From the NCBI GenBank assembly GCA_963734365.1, contig CAVTGV010000004.1, positions 868,001-932,000 of the forward strand: DNA of 64,000 bases. The letters run 5' to 3'. Made by a program: the position numbers and the translations under genes. Shown here piece after piece: positions 35,557 through 43,998 of the stretch. The notes below the pieces were generated by a model that saw only the letters and a program-made list of their open reading frames with translations, did no database searches and was not told where the DNA came from. The stretch is from JACVRW01 sp963734365. Lineage in GTDB: Bacteria; Actinomycetota; Thermoleophilia; Solirubrobacterales; Thermoleophilaceae. The first letter of the stretch is position 1; every line of letters begins with the position of its first letter.

Positions 35557-36324
35557 CTAGTTGGCCGGCCGCCCCGCGGCGGCAAGCGGGCGACTGACCG
35601 CGGCGGCCGCGGTCTTGATCACGTCGGCGACGACGTCGGGCCGGGAGATCATGATCACGTGCGAGCCCTCGACCTCGGTGATGGTGGCACCGGCGCGCTC
35701 GGCCATCGACCGGACGACGTCCGTGCCGGCCGCCTTGTCGGGGGACGCGAGCACCGTCCAGGACGGCAGCGACTTCCAGGCCGGCGGCCCGGACGGCTCG
35801 GTGAAGGCCAGCTCGGAGACCGGCCGCTGGGTTGCGGCCATCACGGCGGCCTGCTGCGCCGGCAGGTCGGCGGCGAACACGTCGTGGAGCTTCGCGGGAT
35901 CGATCGCGAACTCGGTGGCGGTCCCCGCGCCGTCCGGAGTCGGGTACTGCAGCGCGACCTGCGCCGTCCCCAGGGCGCTGTCGCGCGAGCCGGCGGTCAC
36001 CTCGCCCAGGCGCTCGCCCTCGTCGGGGGCGAACGCGGCGACGAAGACGAGCCCGACGACGTTGTCGAGCCCGGTCGCCGCGTTGGAGATGACCGCGCCG
36101 CCGTAGGAGTGGCCGACGGCGAGGACCGGTCCGGGGACCTGCTTGATGAAGCTGGAGACGTAGGCGGAGTCGTGGGAGATGCCGCGCAGGGGATTCGGCG
36201 CCGCGGTCACCTGGATACCGGCCGCCTGGAGGCGCTCGATGACGCCGTCCCAGCTCGACGAGTCGGCGAAGGCGCCGTGGACGAGGACGACGGTGAGCGG
36301 GGCGTTGGAGGTTGCCTCGGACAT
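35557..36324 (-). CDS. Alpha/beta hydrolase
   Basis: 255 residues. LTVVLVHGAFADSSSWDGVI (oxyanion HG motif), nucleophile elbow GHSYGG near residue 87, acidic residue region LASPDKAAG, and catalytic His in EVEGSHVIMISRP. This matches the small esterase-like hydrolases common in actinobacteria; substrate unknown. Intact. Third in a minus-strand row of three alpha/beta hydrolases, 9 bases after the previous stop. Confidence 0.85.
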   Translation of the reverse strand: MSEATSNAPLTVVLVHGAFADSSSWDGVIERLQAAGIQVTAAPNPLRGISHDSAYVSSFIKQVPGPVLAVGHSYGGAVISNAATGLDNVVGLVFVAAFAPDEGERLGEVTAGSRDSALGTAQVALQYPTPDGAGTATEFAIDPAKLHDVFAADLPAQQAAVMAATQRPVSELAFTEPSGPPAWKSLPSWTVLASPDKAAGTDVVRSMAERAGATITEVEGSHVIMISRPDVVADVIKTAAAAVSRPLAAAGRPAN

Positions 36325-36333
36325 GAGAGCTCC

Positions 36334-37262
36334 TTAGTGGTTGTTGACGTCGATGACCGCCTGGGCGAACGCCTCAGGCGCCTCCTGAGGCAGGTTGTGG
36401 CCGATGCCGCCGGTGATGGTCCGGTGCGAGTGCGGGCCCGAGAACTTCCTCGCGTAGGAGCTGGGGTCCGGATGCGGCGCGCCGTTGGCGTCGCCTTCGA
36501 GGGTGATCGTCGGCACGTTGATGACGGGCGCCTCGGCCAGGCGGCGCTCCAGCGTGTCGTACTCGGCTCGCCGTCGCCCAGGCCGATCCGCCAGCGGTAG
36601 TTGTGGATCACGATCGCCACGTGATCCGGGTTGTCGAGAGAGGCGGCGCTGCGCTCGAACGTGGCGTCGTCGAAGTCCCACTGCGGCGAGGCCGTCCGCC
36701 AGATGAGCTTCGCGAACTCGCGCCGGTAGCGCTCGTACCCGGCCCGGCCGCGCTCGGTCGCGAAGTAGTACTGGTACCACCACTGCCGCTCGGCCTCCGG
36801 CGCCAAGGGCAGCTCGCCGGCCTGCTGGCTTCCGATCAGATACCCGCTCACCGAGACGAGCCCGGCGCACCGCTCCGGCCAGAGCGCCGCGACGATGTCG
36901 GCCGTCCGCGCTCCCCAGTCGGCGCCGGCGACGACCGCCTTCTCGATCCCGAGGGCGTCCATCAACGCGACGGTGTCGACCGCCAGGACCGACTGCTGCC
37001 CGTTGCGGAACGTCTCGTCGGAGAGAAAGCGCGTCGTGCCGTAGCCGCGCAGGTACGGGACGATCACCCGGTAGCCCGCCGCCGCCAGCAGCGGCGAGAC
37101 CTCGCCGAAGGTGTGGATGTCGTACGGCCAGCCGTGCAGCAGAACGACCGCAGGACCGTCGGGAGGGCCGATGTCGACGTAGCCGACGTCGAGGAGGCCG
37201 GCCGCGATCTGCTGGACGGGCCCGAGCGCGCCGCGCAGCTGTTCTCGCTCTGTTGCTGACAC
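36334..37262 (-). pseudogene. Alpha/beta hydrolase (haloalkane dehalogenase/epoxide hydrolase type), one frameshift
   Basis: Start MSATEREQLRGALGPVQQIA. VVLLHGWPYDIHTFGEVSPL, VPYLRGYGTTRFL, nucleophile elbow VAGADWGARTAD (Asp), then WRIGLGDGE. Near 36570 one base is missing; the other frame gives EYDTLERRLAEAPVINVPTI, TITGGIGHNLPQEAPEAF with the catalytic His and ends at 36334. About 308 residues when repaired. Confidence 0.72.
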
Positions 37263-37277
37263 GCGACTGCCTGCGCG

Positions 37278-38163
37278 TTACGTCGTCGACGTCGTCCTGG
37301 CGGGAGCGAAGAAGTCGACGAGCAGCTGGTTGACGCGCTCGGCCTCGTCGTGGTGGACCCAGTGCGAGGCGTCGGGCAGGCGCTCGACGCGATCGAGGTT
37401 GGGCACGTCCTCGTGGTGGGGCTCGGCGAGATCCGGGCCGAGGTAACGATCCTTCTCGCCCCAGATGACGAGCGTGGGCGCCGAGATCGGGTGAAGCTCC
37501 GTCTTGGTGCCCTTCGGCGGTCGCACCGCGGCGCGGTAGTAGTCGATCATCGCGGCCGCCGCGCCTTCCTGCGACCACGCCTCGATATAGCGATCGGTCT
37601 CCTGCTTCGTGTACGGCGGCTGGGCGTCGCGCAGGAAGTGCTGGAAGAACTCCCAGTCCTTCGAACGCACGTGGTGTTCGGGCAGGTTCGGCAGCGCGAA
37701 GTAGAAGAAGTACCAGGACCGCGCGAGCTGGCTCGGGTGGCGCAATCCCTCGTTGAGCTTGCGCGGATGGGCCGCGTTGAGAATGGCCAGCCGGTCCACG
37801 ACGTCGGGGTGGTTCATCGCCGCGCGTCCAGGCGGCGGTTCCGCCCCAGTCGTGGCCGACCAGCAGCGCGGACTCGGCGCCGCGTTCGTGGATGAGATCG
37901 CGCACGTCGGCGGCCAGCTTGCCGGCGGTGTAAGCCGCGACGCCGTCGGGCTTCGACGACAGGTTGTAGCCGCGCAGGTCGGGCGCGACCACGCGGAAGC
38001 CCGCCGCCGCGAGCGGCGCGATCTGCAGCCGCCAGCCGTACCAGAACTCCGGGAAGCCGTGCAGCAGAACGATCAGCGGCCCGTCGCCGGCCTCGACGTA
38101 ATGCAGCCGCACGTCCCCGACTTCGGCATAGCCCTCCCGAAGTTCGGTCCCGCCTTCCGACAC
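37278..38163 (-). pseudogene. Epoxide-hydrolase-type alpha/beta hydrolase, one frameshift
   Basis: Start MSEGGTELREGYAEVGDVRL. HYVEAGDGPLIVLLHGFPEF, APDLRGYNLSSKP, nucleophile LVGHDWGGTAAW; at about 37817 the frame changes to MNHPDVVDRLAILNAAHPRK, the lid and APTLVIWGEKDRYLGPDLAE with LPDASHWVHHDEAE (catalytic His). Full triad present across the two frames. First of three consecutive hydrolase genes on this strand. The 260 bases upstream (38164-38425) show nothing definite. Confidence 0.72.
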
Positions 38164-38425
38164 AAGCGCTGGTCAACGCATCGGGCGAGCTCATGAGGAT
38201 CTCCTTTCGAGACTGTGCGTGATACGCAGGAGGTTGGTGGTGTCGCTCCAGCGTCGCGCCCGGGGATGCCCTGGTCTGCTCCCTGGTGTGTCCAGGTCGC
38301 CCGACGGGTTCATCGCTGCCGCTCGAAGGGATCCAGGGGCGTCGGCAAGCCGTGCCGCGCTGTCGCGAGGAGCGGCTCCTGGAGGTGCGCGAACCAGGAG
38401 CGCCCGATCCGCGATCCAGGGCTGA

Positions 38426-39162
38426 TTACTCGGGACGAGGGAAGGGCAAGGGCGGAGGCTCGGGCCAGACCTCGCCGCCGATCATCTGGGTGAGCACGGT
38501 CTCGTCGGCGCGAGTTGCGGCCACCGTCAGAACGGGGAACCGCTCGCCCGGCCGGGTTGTGGGCGTGGAAACGAAGGCCAGGAACCCCCGCATCCGGAAA
38601 TCTGTCGGGAGCCCCCGGACCCGGCGAGGATCGACGCCCGCTCGCTTGAGGATGCGGGCGTCCTTGTTGAAGCGCACGCGGAAGGGCTTCGAGAGCACGG
38701 CCGGCACCGCCACGCCGTCTGGGGCCGACACCGCCACCCGCTGCACTCACCGGCGACCAGGCCGCAGGTGGGCACCGCCTTGGCGGGGCGGCCGAGCACA
38801 TAGCCTCCGGCAGAGCAGTCGAGCCGGAGCCCCCGCCGATTCACCCGGACCGCGACCGCTGCCGAGAGGGCGCAGCTGCTGCCCCGCCAGCGCGCCCGGC
38901 CTTGACCGCGTGCCCGCGAAACCGCCAGGCAAAGATCGATCGAACCCGCAATCCGCCTGCCCGACCTACGACCAGAGACCCGCCGGCGGTACACGTCGAG
39001 CGTCCAGCGATCCTCGCCCGCACCGGGGGTTGACAGGTGAGCGCGGATCCCACCCGGAGCCGGGACAGCGCCAGGAGGAAACGACCCACCAGCGGCCGTT
39101 CCCGCCGCGACCGCAGCGAAAGCGCTCGTCAGCGCGACTGCCCTTACAACCCGCGTCTGCAA
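38426..39162 (-). pseudogene. Secreted protein of unknown family, one frameshift
   Basis: TTG start at 39162 after GGAAGGGAG, signal peptide RAVALTSAFAAVAAGTAAGG. N-terminal part has DRWTLDVYRRRVSGRRSG, SIDLCLAVSR, and three more Cys; near 38748 one base is missing and the second frame continues VAVSAPDGVAVPAVLSKPFR, FLAFVSTPTTRPGERFPVLT and ends EPPPLPFPRPE. No recognised family; probably a secreted actinobacterial protein of about 245 residues. Confidence 0.5.
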
Positions 39163-39276
39163 CTCCCTTCCGACCGAAGCCAGGCCCGAGCGACCAGCGT
39201 ACCTCCCAAAAGGCCGGCCCAACCAGGCGCCTGGCCGGTAAGCGGCCGGAACTCTCCTCCGCCCTGCGGGGGCCGC

Positions 39277-39738
39277 CTAGAGGGAGGCCAGAGCCGCCAG
39301 GAATAGGGCGAACGCCGCCCAGGTCGTCGCGAACTGGATCCAGTTGATCGTGAAGTAGCGCCGCCGTCCAGGCTCCCAGTCCGCCGGCATGGCCTCCGGA
39401 TCCCAAGCCAAGATCACGTCGTAGTGCGGTTCCTTCCACACGTTCGCGACTATGTACACACCGAAGATCACCACAGCCAGGCCGATCGCGGTCAGCACGA
39501 ACGAGGTGGAGCCGGAGTCGTCCCAGAGGAACACGAGCGCGACGATCGGCGCGATGCCCATTCCGAGCGACCAGGCATAGTTGAACCAGGACTTCCGCGC
39601 GAATCGAAGGAACGCTTGCATGAAGTTCCGGAAGTCCCGGCCCTCCATCGCCCTGAGCATCGGATGCATGATTGTGGTCAGCATCCCAAGAGGCCAGACG
39701 CCAGCCCCGAGAAGAAAGCAGACGCGGCGAGTGCGCAT
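39277..39738 (-). CDS. DUF1772-like small membrane protein
   Basis: 153 residues from ATG 39738. Four predicted membrane helices (RVCFLLGAGVWPLGMLTTIM, IAPIVALVFLW, VLTAIGLAVVIFGVYIVANV, WAAFALFLAALASL) and the segment HPMLRAMEGRDFRNFMQAF, as in DUF1772/anthrone-oxygenase-like proteins. Function unknown. It is the last gene before the degenerate tRNA copy; the frame beyond 39738 runs through that repeat and is not coding. Confidence 0.65.
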   Translation of the reverse strand: MRTRRVCFLLGAGVWPLGMLTTIMHPMLRAMEGRDFRNFMQAFLRFARKSWFNYAWSLGMGIAPIVALVFLWDDSGSTSFVLTAIGLAVVIFGVYIVANVWKEPHYDVILAWDPEAMPADWEPGRRRYFTINWIQFATTWAAFALFLAALASL

Positions 39739-39815
39739 TCCTCGACCGTCACGGCGAGCCCCCTTTGCGGCCAGACCGCATCCTAGGCCGCCGGTCCGAA
39801 GCCGGCAAGCGTCTC

Positions 39816-39855
39816 TTCCGGAGGCAGGAGTGCGGGTCCGAATCCTGCGGGCGCG
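39816..39855 (+). repeat. Degenerate copy of the tRNA-Arg 3' half (attachment-site-like)
   Basis: Aligned by hand with tRNA-Arg positions 18682-18723: 36 of 42 columns identical with two one-base gaps, including CCGGAGGCAG, CGAATCCTGC and GGGCGCG, in direct orientation. It lacks an acceptor 5' half and cannot be a functional tRNA. Best read as the distal att repeat of an element that integrated into the tRNA. Confidence 0.75.
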
Positions 39856-39949
39856 TCGCACGAGAGCGCTCTATGGAGCAGCATCTCGTCTCGCGCGCGA
39901 GACTACGAGCGCGCCGTTCCGCGCGTCGAAGCGCGCCGCTGAGCACGAG

Positions 39950-41394
39950 ATGGACCACACCCGTACGCCCTACCTGAGCGCGCTTCGCGCGCACCTTCAC
40001 ACGCAACCCGTGCGGCTGAACACGCCGGGCCATCACGGTGGCAGCTCCGGTCCGACCCTCGAGGACCTGACCGGCGCGGACCTCCGTGCGGCCGACATCC
40101 CAGGGCTGATCGAGGGCGTGGACCGTGGTCCCTCCCCCACCCCCTACGAGGACGCGGAGCGGCTCGCCGCCGACGCCTGGGGTGCGAAGCGCTCCTGGTT
40201 CGTCTTGGGAGGAGCCTCGAATGCCATTCGCACGGCGTTGATCGCGGCGCGTGCGACGACGGGGAGGATCCTCGTCCAGCGCAACTGCCATGGCAGCGTG
40301 ATAGACGGTCTCGTGCTCGCCGGGTTCGAGGTCCTGTTCATCGACCCCGAACTGGACGATGAGCTCGGTATCGCTCACTGCCTCACCCCCGAACGCGTGC
40401 GGTCCGCGCTCCAGGCAGATCCGGCGATCGGTGCTGTCCTGGTGATCTCGCCTACCTACTTCGGCGCCGTACCGGACCTCCGGGGCATCTCTGCAGCGTG
40501 CCGTGAACACGACACCGCCTTTCTGGTCGACGAAGCGTGGGGCAGTCACCTGGCCTTTGGAAGGCGCTACCCCACGGATGCACTGAGCGCCGGCGCCGAT
40601 CTCGTCGTCTCGAGCGCGCACAAGACCGGGGGCAGTCTCGAGCAGACCGCCCTGCTCCACCTCGGCCAGAGCCGGACCGTCCGCCCGGATGAGGTTGAGC
40701 GCGCGTTCCGGCTGCTCGACTCCACCAGCCCGAGCGCGCTGCTGGCCGCATCACTGGACGCCGCGCGGGCCTGGCTCGCCACGCGGGGGCCCGAGGCGCT
40801 CGAGCTCACGCTGGCTGCCCGTGAAGGGATCGACGCCAGGCTGCGAGGCATCGCGGGCGTGGAGGTCCTCGGCCAGGAGCGCGTGGGTGCCTTCGGAATC
40901 GCCGAACTCGATCCGCTGCACCTCTGCCTGGACGTGCGCGGAACCGGCCGCTCAGGGGCGTGGGTCAAGGAGGAGCTCGAGCGGCGCGGCGTGTTCGTGG
41001 AGCTGGGCGAGGGCGCGGTGGTCATGGCCGTGATCGGCGCCGGCGAGGAGCACGAGGCTCGATCGAACCGCTCGCCGCCGCTCTGCAGCAGCTTCACGCG
41101 GCTCCGGCCGCCCAGCCAAGCCCGGTCGGGGCGCGTCCTCCGCGAAACCCGGGCGAGATCGTGGTGCCTCGTGCGGCGTTCTTCTCGGCGCACGAGCGCG
41201 TTCCGCTCAAGCAGAGCAAGGGCAGGGTGAGCGCGGAGACTCTGTCGGTCTATCCCCCTGGGATCCCTCGGGTCGTGGTGGGCGAACGCTTCGACCAGGA
41301 TTCGCTGGAGGTCCTCAGCACGGCCCTCGAGCGGGGCGCCCTTGTCCGCGGCGCCTCCGACCCGTCATTGCGCAGCGTGCTCGTGGTCCGCTGA
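39950..41394 (+). pseudogene. Orn/Lys/Arg-type PLP decarboxylase with a frameshift
   Basis: Start MDHTRTPYLSALRAHLHTQP. Fold type I decarboxylase: RLNTPGHHGGSSGPTLEDLT, SWFVLGGASNAIRTALIAAR, FLVDEAWGSHLAFG, and the PLP-lysine motif SSAHKTGGSLEQTA. At about 41055 one base is lost after GAGEEHEA; the next frame gives EPLAAALQQLHAA and the family C-terminal domain VPLKQSKGRVSAETLSVYPP, GIPRVVVGERF. About 480 residues repaired, a short actinobacterial form. Would make a polyamine or acid-resistance amine. Confidence 0.78.
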
Positions 41395-41420
41395 GGGCGG
41401 CGGACTCGGCAATCCGCCGT

Positions 41421-42740
41421 TCAGCGTCTAGCGCCTCCCCTACCGGCCCGGCGGACGATCAGCCGCGCGCGGGCGCTAGCGCTGCGGCCGTCGGCGGTGG
41501 TGGCCGTGACCCGCAGCCGGTAGCGGCCCGCACGCCGGGGGGCGCGGACTCGTATGCGGTTGGCGCCGCCTCGGGCGCTGCCGCGCGCCCGCGTGAGTGT
41601 GCGCCCGCGGCGTACCACCCGGACCAGCACCCTCGCGCGGTCGGTCGCCGCGTAGCGAAGCGTGACCCGCCGCCGCGCCCGCACGCTCAGCCGCGTGTCC
41701 GCCAACGCCAAGGCCAGCGGCGCTCGACCCACCGGCCCTGCCGGCCCCGATGGTCCTGCGGGCCCGCCCGGCCCCTGGGCACCCGGCGGCCCTACCGGCC
41801 CCCGCGATCCGGCCGGCCCCCGCGGGAAGCGCAGGTCGGCATCGACGAACCGCACCCGATTGTTCAGGGTGTCGCCGATCAGGATGCCGCCGTCGGCGGT
41901 CACCGCCACCCCGACCGGAAGGCTGAGCTGGGCGGCGGTGCCCAGGCCGCCGTCGCCTGAGAACCCCGCGGCGCCGCTGCCGGCCACGGTGGTGATCGTG
42001 CCGCCTGGCGACACTCGCCGCACGCGATTGTTGTTGATGTCGCCGATCAGGAAGCCGCCGCCGGGGGTCACCGCGATCCCGGCCGGGCCGTTGAGCTGTG
42101 CGGCGATGGCCGGCCCGCCGTCACCCGAGAACCCTTGAGTGCTGCCGGCCACGGTGGTGATCGTGCCGTTTGGCGACACCCGCCGCACCCGATGGTTGTC
42201 GAAGTCGGCGATCAGGAAGCCGCCGTCGGCGGTCGGCGCCACCCCGTCCGGGCTGCCGAGCTCGGCGGCGATGGCCGGCCCGCCGTCGCCCGAGAACCCC
42301 GAGGTAGCGCTGCTGCCGGCCACGGTGGTGATCGTGCCGCCTGGGGACACCCGCCGCACCCGATTGTTGTCGACGTCGGCGATCAGGAAGCCGCCGCCGG
42401 CAGTCGCCGCCACCCAGACCGGGCCGTCGAGCTGGGCGGCGGTAGCCGGTCCACCGTCGCCCGAGAACCCCGTCGTGCCGTTGCCGGCCACGGTGGTGAT
42501 CGTGCCCCCCGGCGACACCCGCCGCACCCGATCGTTTCCGAAGTCGGCGATCAGGAAGCCGCCGTCAGCGGTCGCCGCCACCCCCTCCGGGTCCTCGAGT
42601 TGGGCGTCGGTGGCCTCCCCGCCGTCGCCCGAGGACCCCGCCGTCCCGTTACCGGCCACGGTGGCGATCGTGCCCGCCGGCGACACCCGCCGCACCCGAT
42701 GGTTCTCCGCGTCGGCGATCAGGTAGGCGCCGCCCGCCGT
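41421..42740 (-). CDS. NHL-repeat protein with collagen-like and Ig-like C-terminus, N-terminus missing
   Basis: Six or so NHL/beta-propeller units of about 57 residues, each with GGFLIADxxNNRVRRVSPGG and TITTVAGxGxxGFSGDGGPA. Then a short Gly-X-Y stretch (GPPGAQGPGGPAGPSGPAGP) and a C-terminal Ig-like domain (RRAGRYRLRVTATTADGRS). Proteins of this kind are secreted, but no signal peptide exists here: upstream the frame enters an enolase-like gene at about 42740. So it is a 5'-truncated secreted propeller protein. Confidence 0.7.
   Translation of the reverse strand, partial: TAGGAYLIADAENHRVRRVSPAGTIATVAGNGTAGSSGDGGEATDAQLEDPEGVAATADGGFLIADFGNDRVRRVSPGGTITTVAGNGTTGFSGDGGPATAAQLDGPVWVAATAGGGFLIADVDNNRVRRVSPGGTITTVAGSSATSGFSGDGGPAIAAELGSPDGVAPTADGGFLIADFDNHRVRRVSPNGTITTVAGSTQGFSGDGGPAIAAQLNGPAGIAVTPGGGFLIGDINNNRVRRVSPGGTITTVAGSGAAGFSGDGGLGTAAQLSLPVGVAVTADGGILIGDTLNNRVRFVDADLRFPRGPAGSRGPVGPPGAQGPGGPAGPSGPAGPVGRAPLALALADTRLSVRARRRVTLRYAATDRARVLVRVVRRGRTLTRARGSARGGANRIRVRAPRRAGRYRLRVTATTADGRSASARARLIVRRAGRGGARR
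41870..42715 (-). repeat. Tandem repeats of about 170 bp encoding the NHL units
   Basis: About five near-identical units at DNA level; the 20-mer CCGGCCACGGTGGTGATCGT (plus strand) recurs in most of them with few changes. Regular spacing reflects the protein repeats. Confidence 0.75.
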
Positions 42741-43308
42741 CGTCGATCGTGTCCACCGCGCCTGTCGCCGCGACCTGGTCCACGAGCGCCGGTGCCCACG
42801 TGGCCTCGCGTCGAGCTTGAAGCGCACGCCGGGGGAGCGGGCGAGCCGCCGGCGCAGAGGCTCGAACGACGGCTCCTTGCCGAGGCCGAGCGAGTTGACG
42901 AAGCGCACCGGCTGCGGCTCCAGCCGAGCACGTCGTGCAGCGAGCGGCGGTGGCCAGCGCGAGGTCGAGCGCCGCCGACTCGAACGCCCAGTTGCGGAAG
43001 CGCAGCGCCCCCTCCCACTCCGGGGGCTCCGGCCACAGCTCGAGCGTGGCGAGGTGGTCGCAGAAGCCGGCCAGCGTCCACTCGCCCTCGAGCCCGAGCG
43101 AGGGGCGGGTCTCGTGCAGCGCGGTGCCGTCCTCGCGGAGGATCGAGATGTCCTCACCCAGGCCGTCGGTGCCTTCGCCGGCGAGCCGCACGTGGGTGGT
43201 GATGCGCTCGGACTCGTGGGCGAGGACGGCGTGCAGGCGGTCGTAACGGCACGCCTCGATCACGAGCGGCAGCTCCGCGAGCCGCGGCCACAGCGACTCG
43301 CCGTTCAT
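42735..43308 (-). pseudogene. Enolase-superfamily enzyme, N-terminal fragment with frameshifts
   Basis: Start MNGESLWPRLAELPLVIEAC. The N-terminal capping domain is recognisable (RITTHVRLAGEGTDGLGEDI, WPEPPEWEGALRFRNWAFES, AALDLAL), then a shift to PQPVRFVNSLGLGKEPSFEP, LARSPGVRFKLDA and back to WAPALVDQVAATGAVDTID, where it ends by fusing out of frame into the NHL gene. The barrel with the metal ligands is absent. Related to mandelate-racemase/dipeptide-epimerase-like proteins. Confidence 0.6.
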
Positions 43309-43540
43309 AGTCGGGTTCACGGGGGTCACCGAGTGATTGTCTATCAGCGGACAGATCCCGGCTCGTCACTCGGCGTTGAAGCGGGAGCCGCCCCGTCAAC
43401 CGGTCTCCTCTCGAATCCCGGTCTAGGTTCGGCTCCCGCAGGGTGCCGAGACATACGTCTGCGACAGGGGGCGCATACCCGGGCTGGGCACTTCCACGCT
43501 CGCAACGGCGGGCTCTGCGGCCGCGCCGCGCAGTCCGCCG

Positions 43541-43822
43541 CTAGTCGTCGAGCTTGTCGCGTTCCGGCGGTTCGGTCGGCTGGGCTTCCGGATCCTGGGA
43601 CGGATGCGGCTCGCTGGTGCTTGGACCCGACGGCCCCGGTTGGTCGCGCGGATCCTCGCGCTTCTCGTAGGGGTCGGGCCACTCGGTGTCATCCGGATCT
43701 TCGACCGGGTTTGTGAGCGCGTGGTGCGCCTCCTCATCCCCAGAGCGATCGCCCGGATCCCGGTCCTGAGACTCGGAAGAACCGGTCCCCGGCTTCCCCT
43801 CGTCCTGCTCATCAAGGGCCAT
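43541..43822 (-). CDS. Small disordered acidic protein
   Basis: 93 residues, ATG 43822 preceded by GGCGGAGACCT. Composition Asp/Glu/Pro/Ser/Gly, no hydrophobic core, two short conserved-looking stretches (HHALTNPVEDPDDTEWPDPY, EKREDPRD). Similar intrinsically disordered proteins are widespread in actinobacteria without known role. The flanks 43309-43540 and 43823-43998 show no other gene. Confidence 0.55.
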   Translation of the reverse strand: MALDEQDEGKPGTGSSESQDRDPGDRSGDEEAHHALTNPVEDPDDTEWPDPYEKREDPRDQPGPSGPSTSEPHPSQDPEAQPTEPPERDKLDD

Positions 43823-43998
43823 AGGTCTCCGCCCGGTACCCGGAGCTCGCGCTTTCATGCGGCGACGGTCACGCCACTACGCAGTCGAACCGAACCGGCC
43901 CGGGTTGCCGCGGCAGGTTCCCGCGGCGTCGACGACGTACCACGCCTTCTACCGCCTGCACAACCCCCTGCCGCGAGCGGTGTAGGGTCGATGAGCCC

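Larger units (their letters stand above)
18651..39855. mobile_element. Candidate ancient genomic island between tRNA-Arg and a degenerate 3' tRNA copy
   Basis: Left end: tRNA-Arg(CCG) with an integrase remnant beside it. Right end: direct, degenerate copy of the tRNA 3' half at 39816-39855. Between them are accessory genes with many truncations, whereas housekeeping operons lie to the left. No conjugation or phage structural genes are left. The boundary logic is standard for tRNA-integrated elements; a single integration event is inferred. Confidence 0.6.

Noticed and set aside
41870..42715. Regular repeats reminiscent of a CRISPR array
   Set aside because: Period about 170 bp, both repeat and spacer are coding, and they translate into NHL units.
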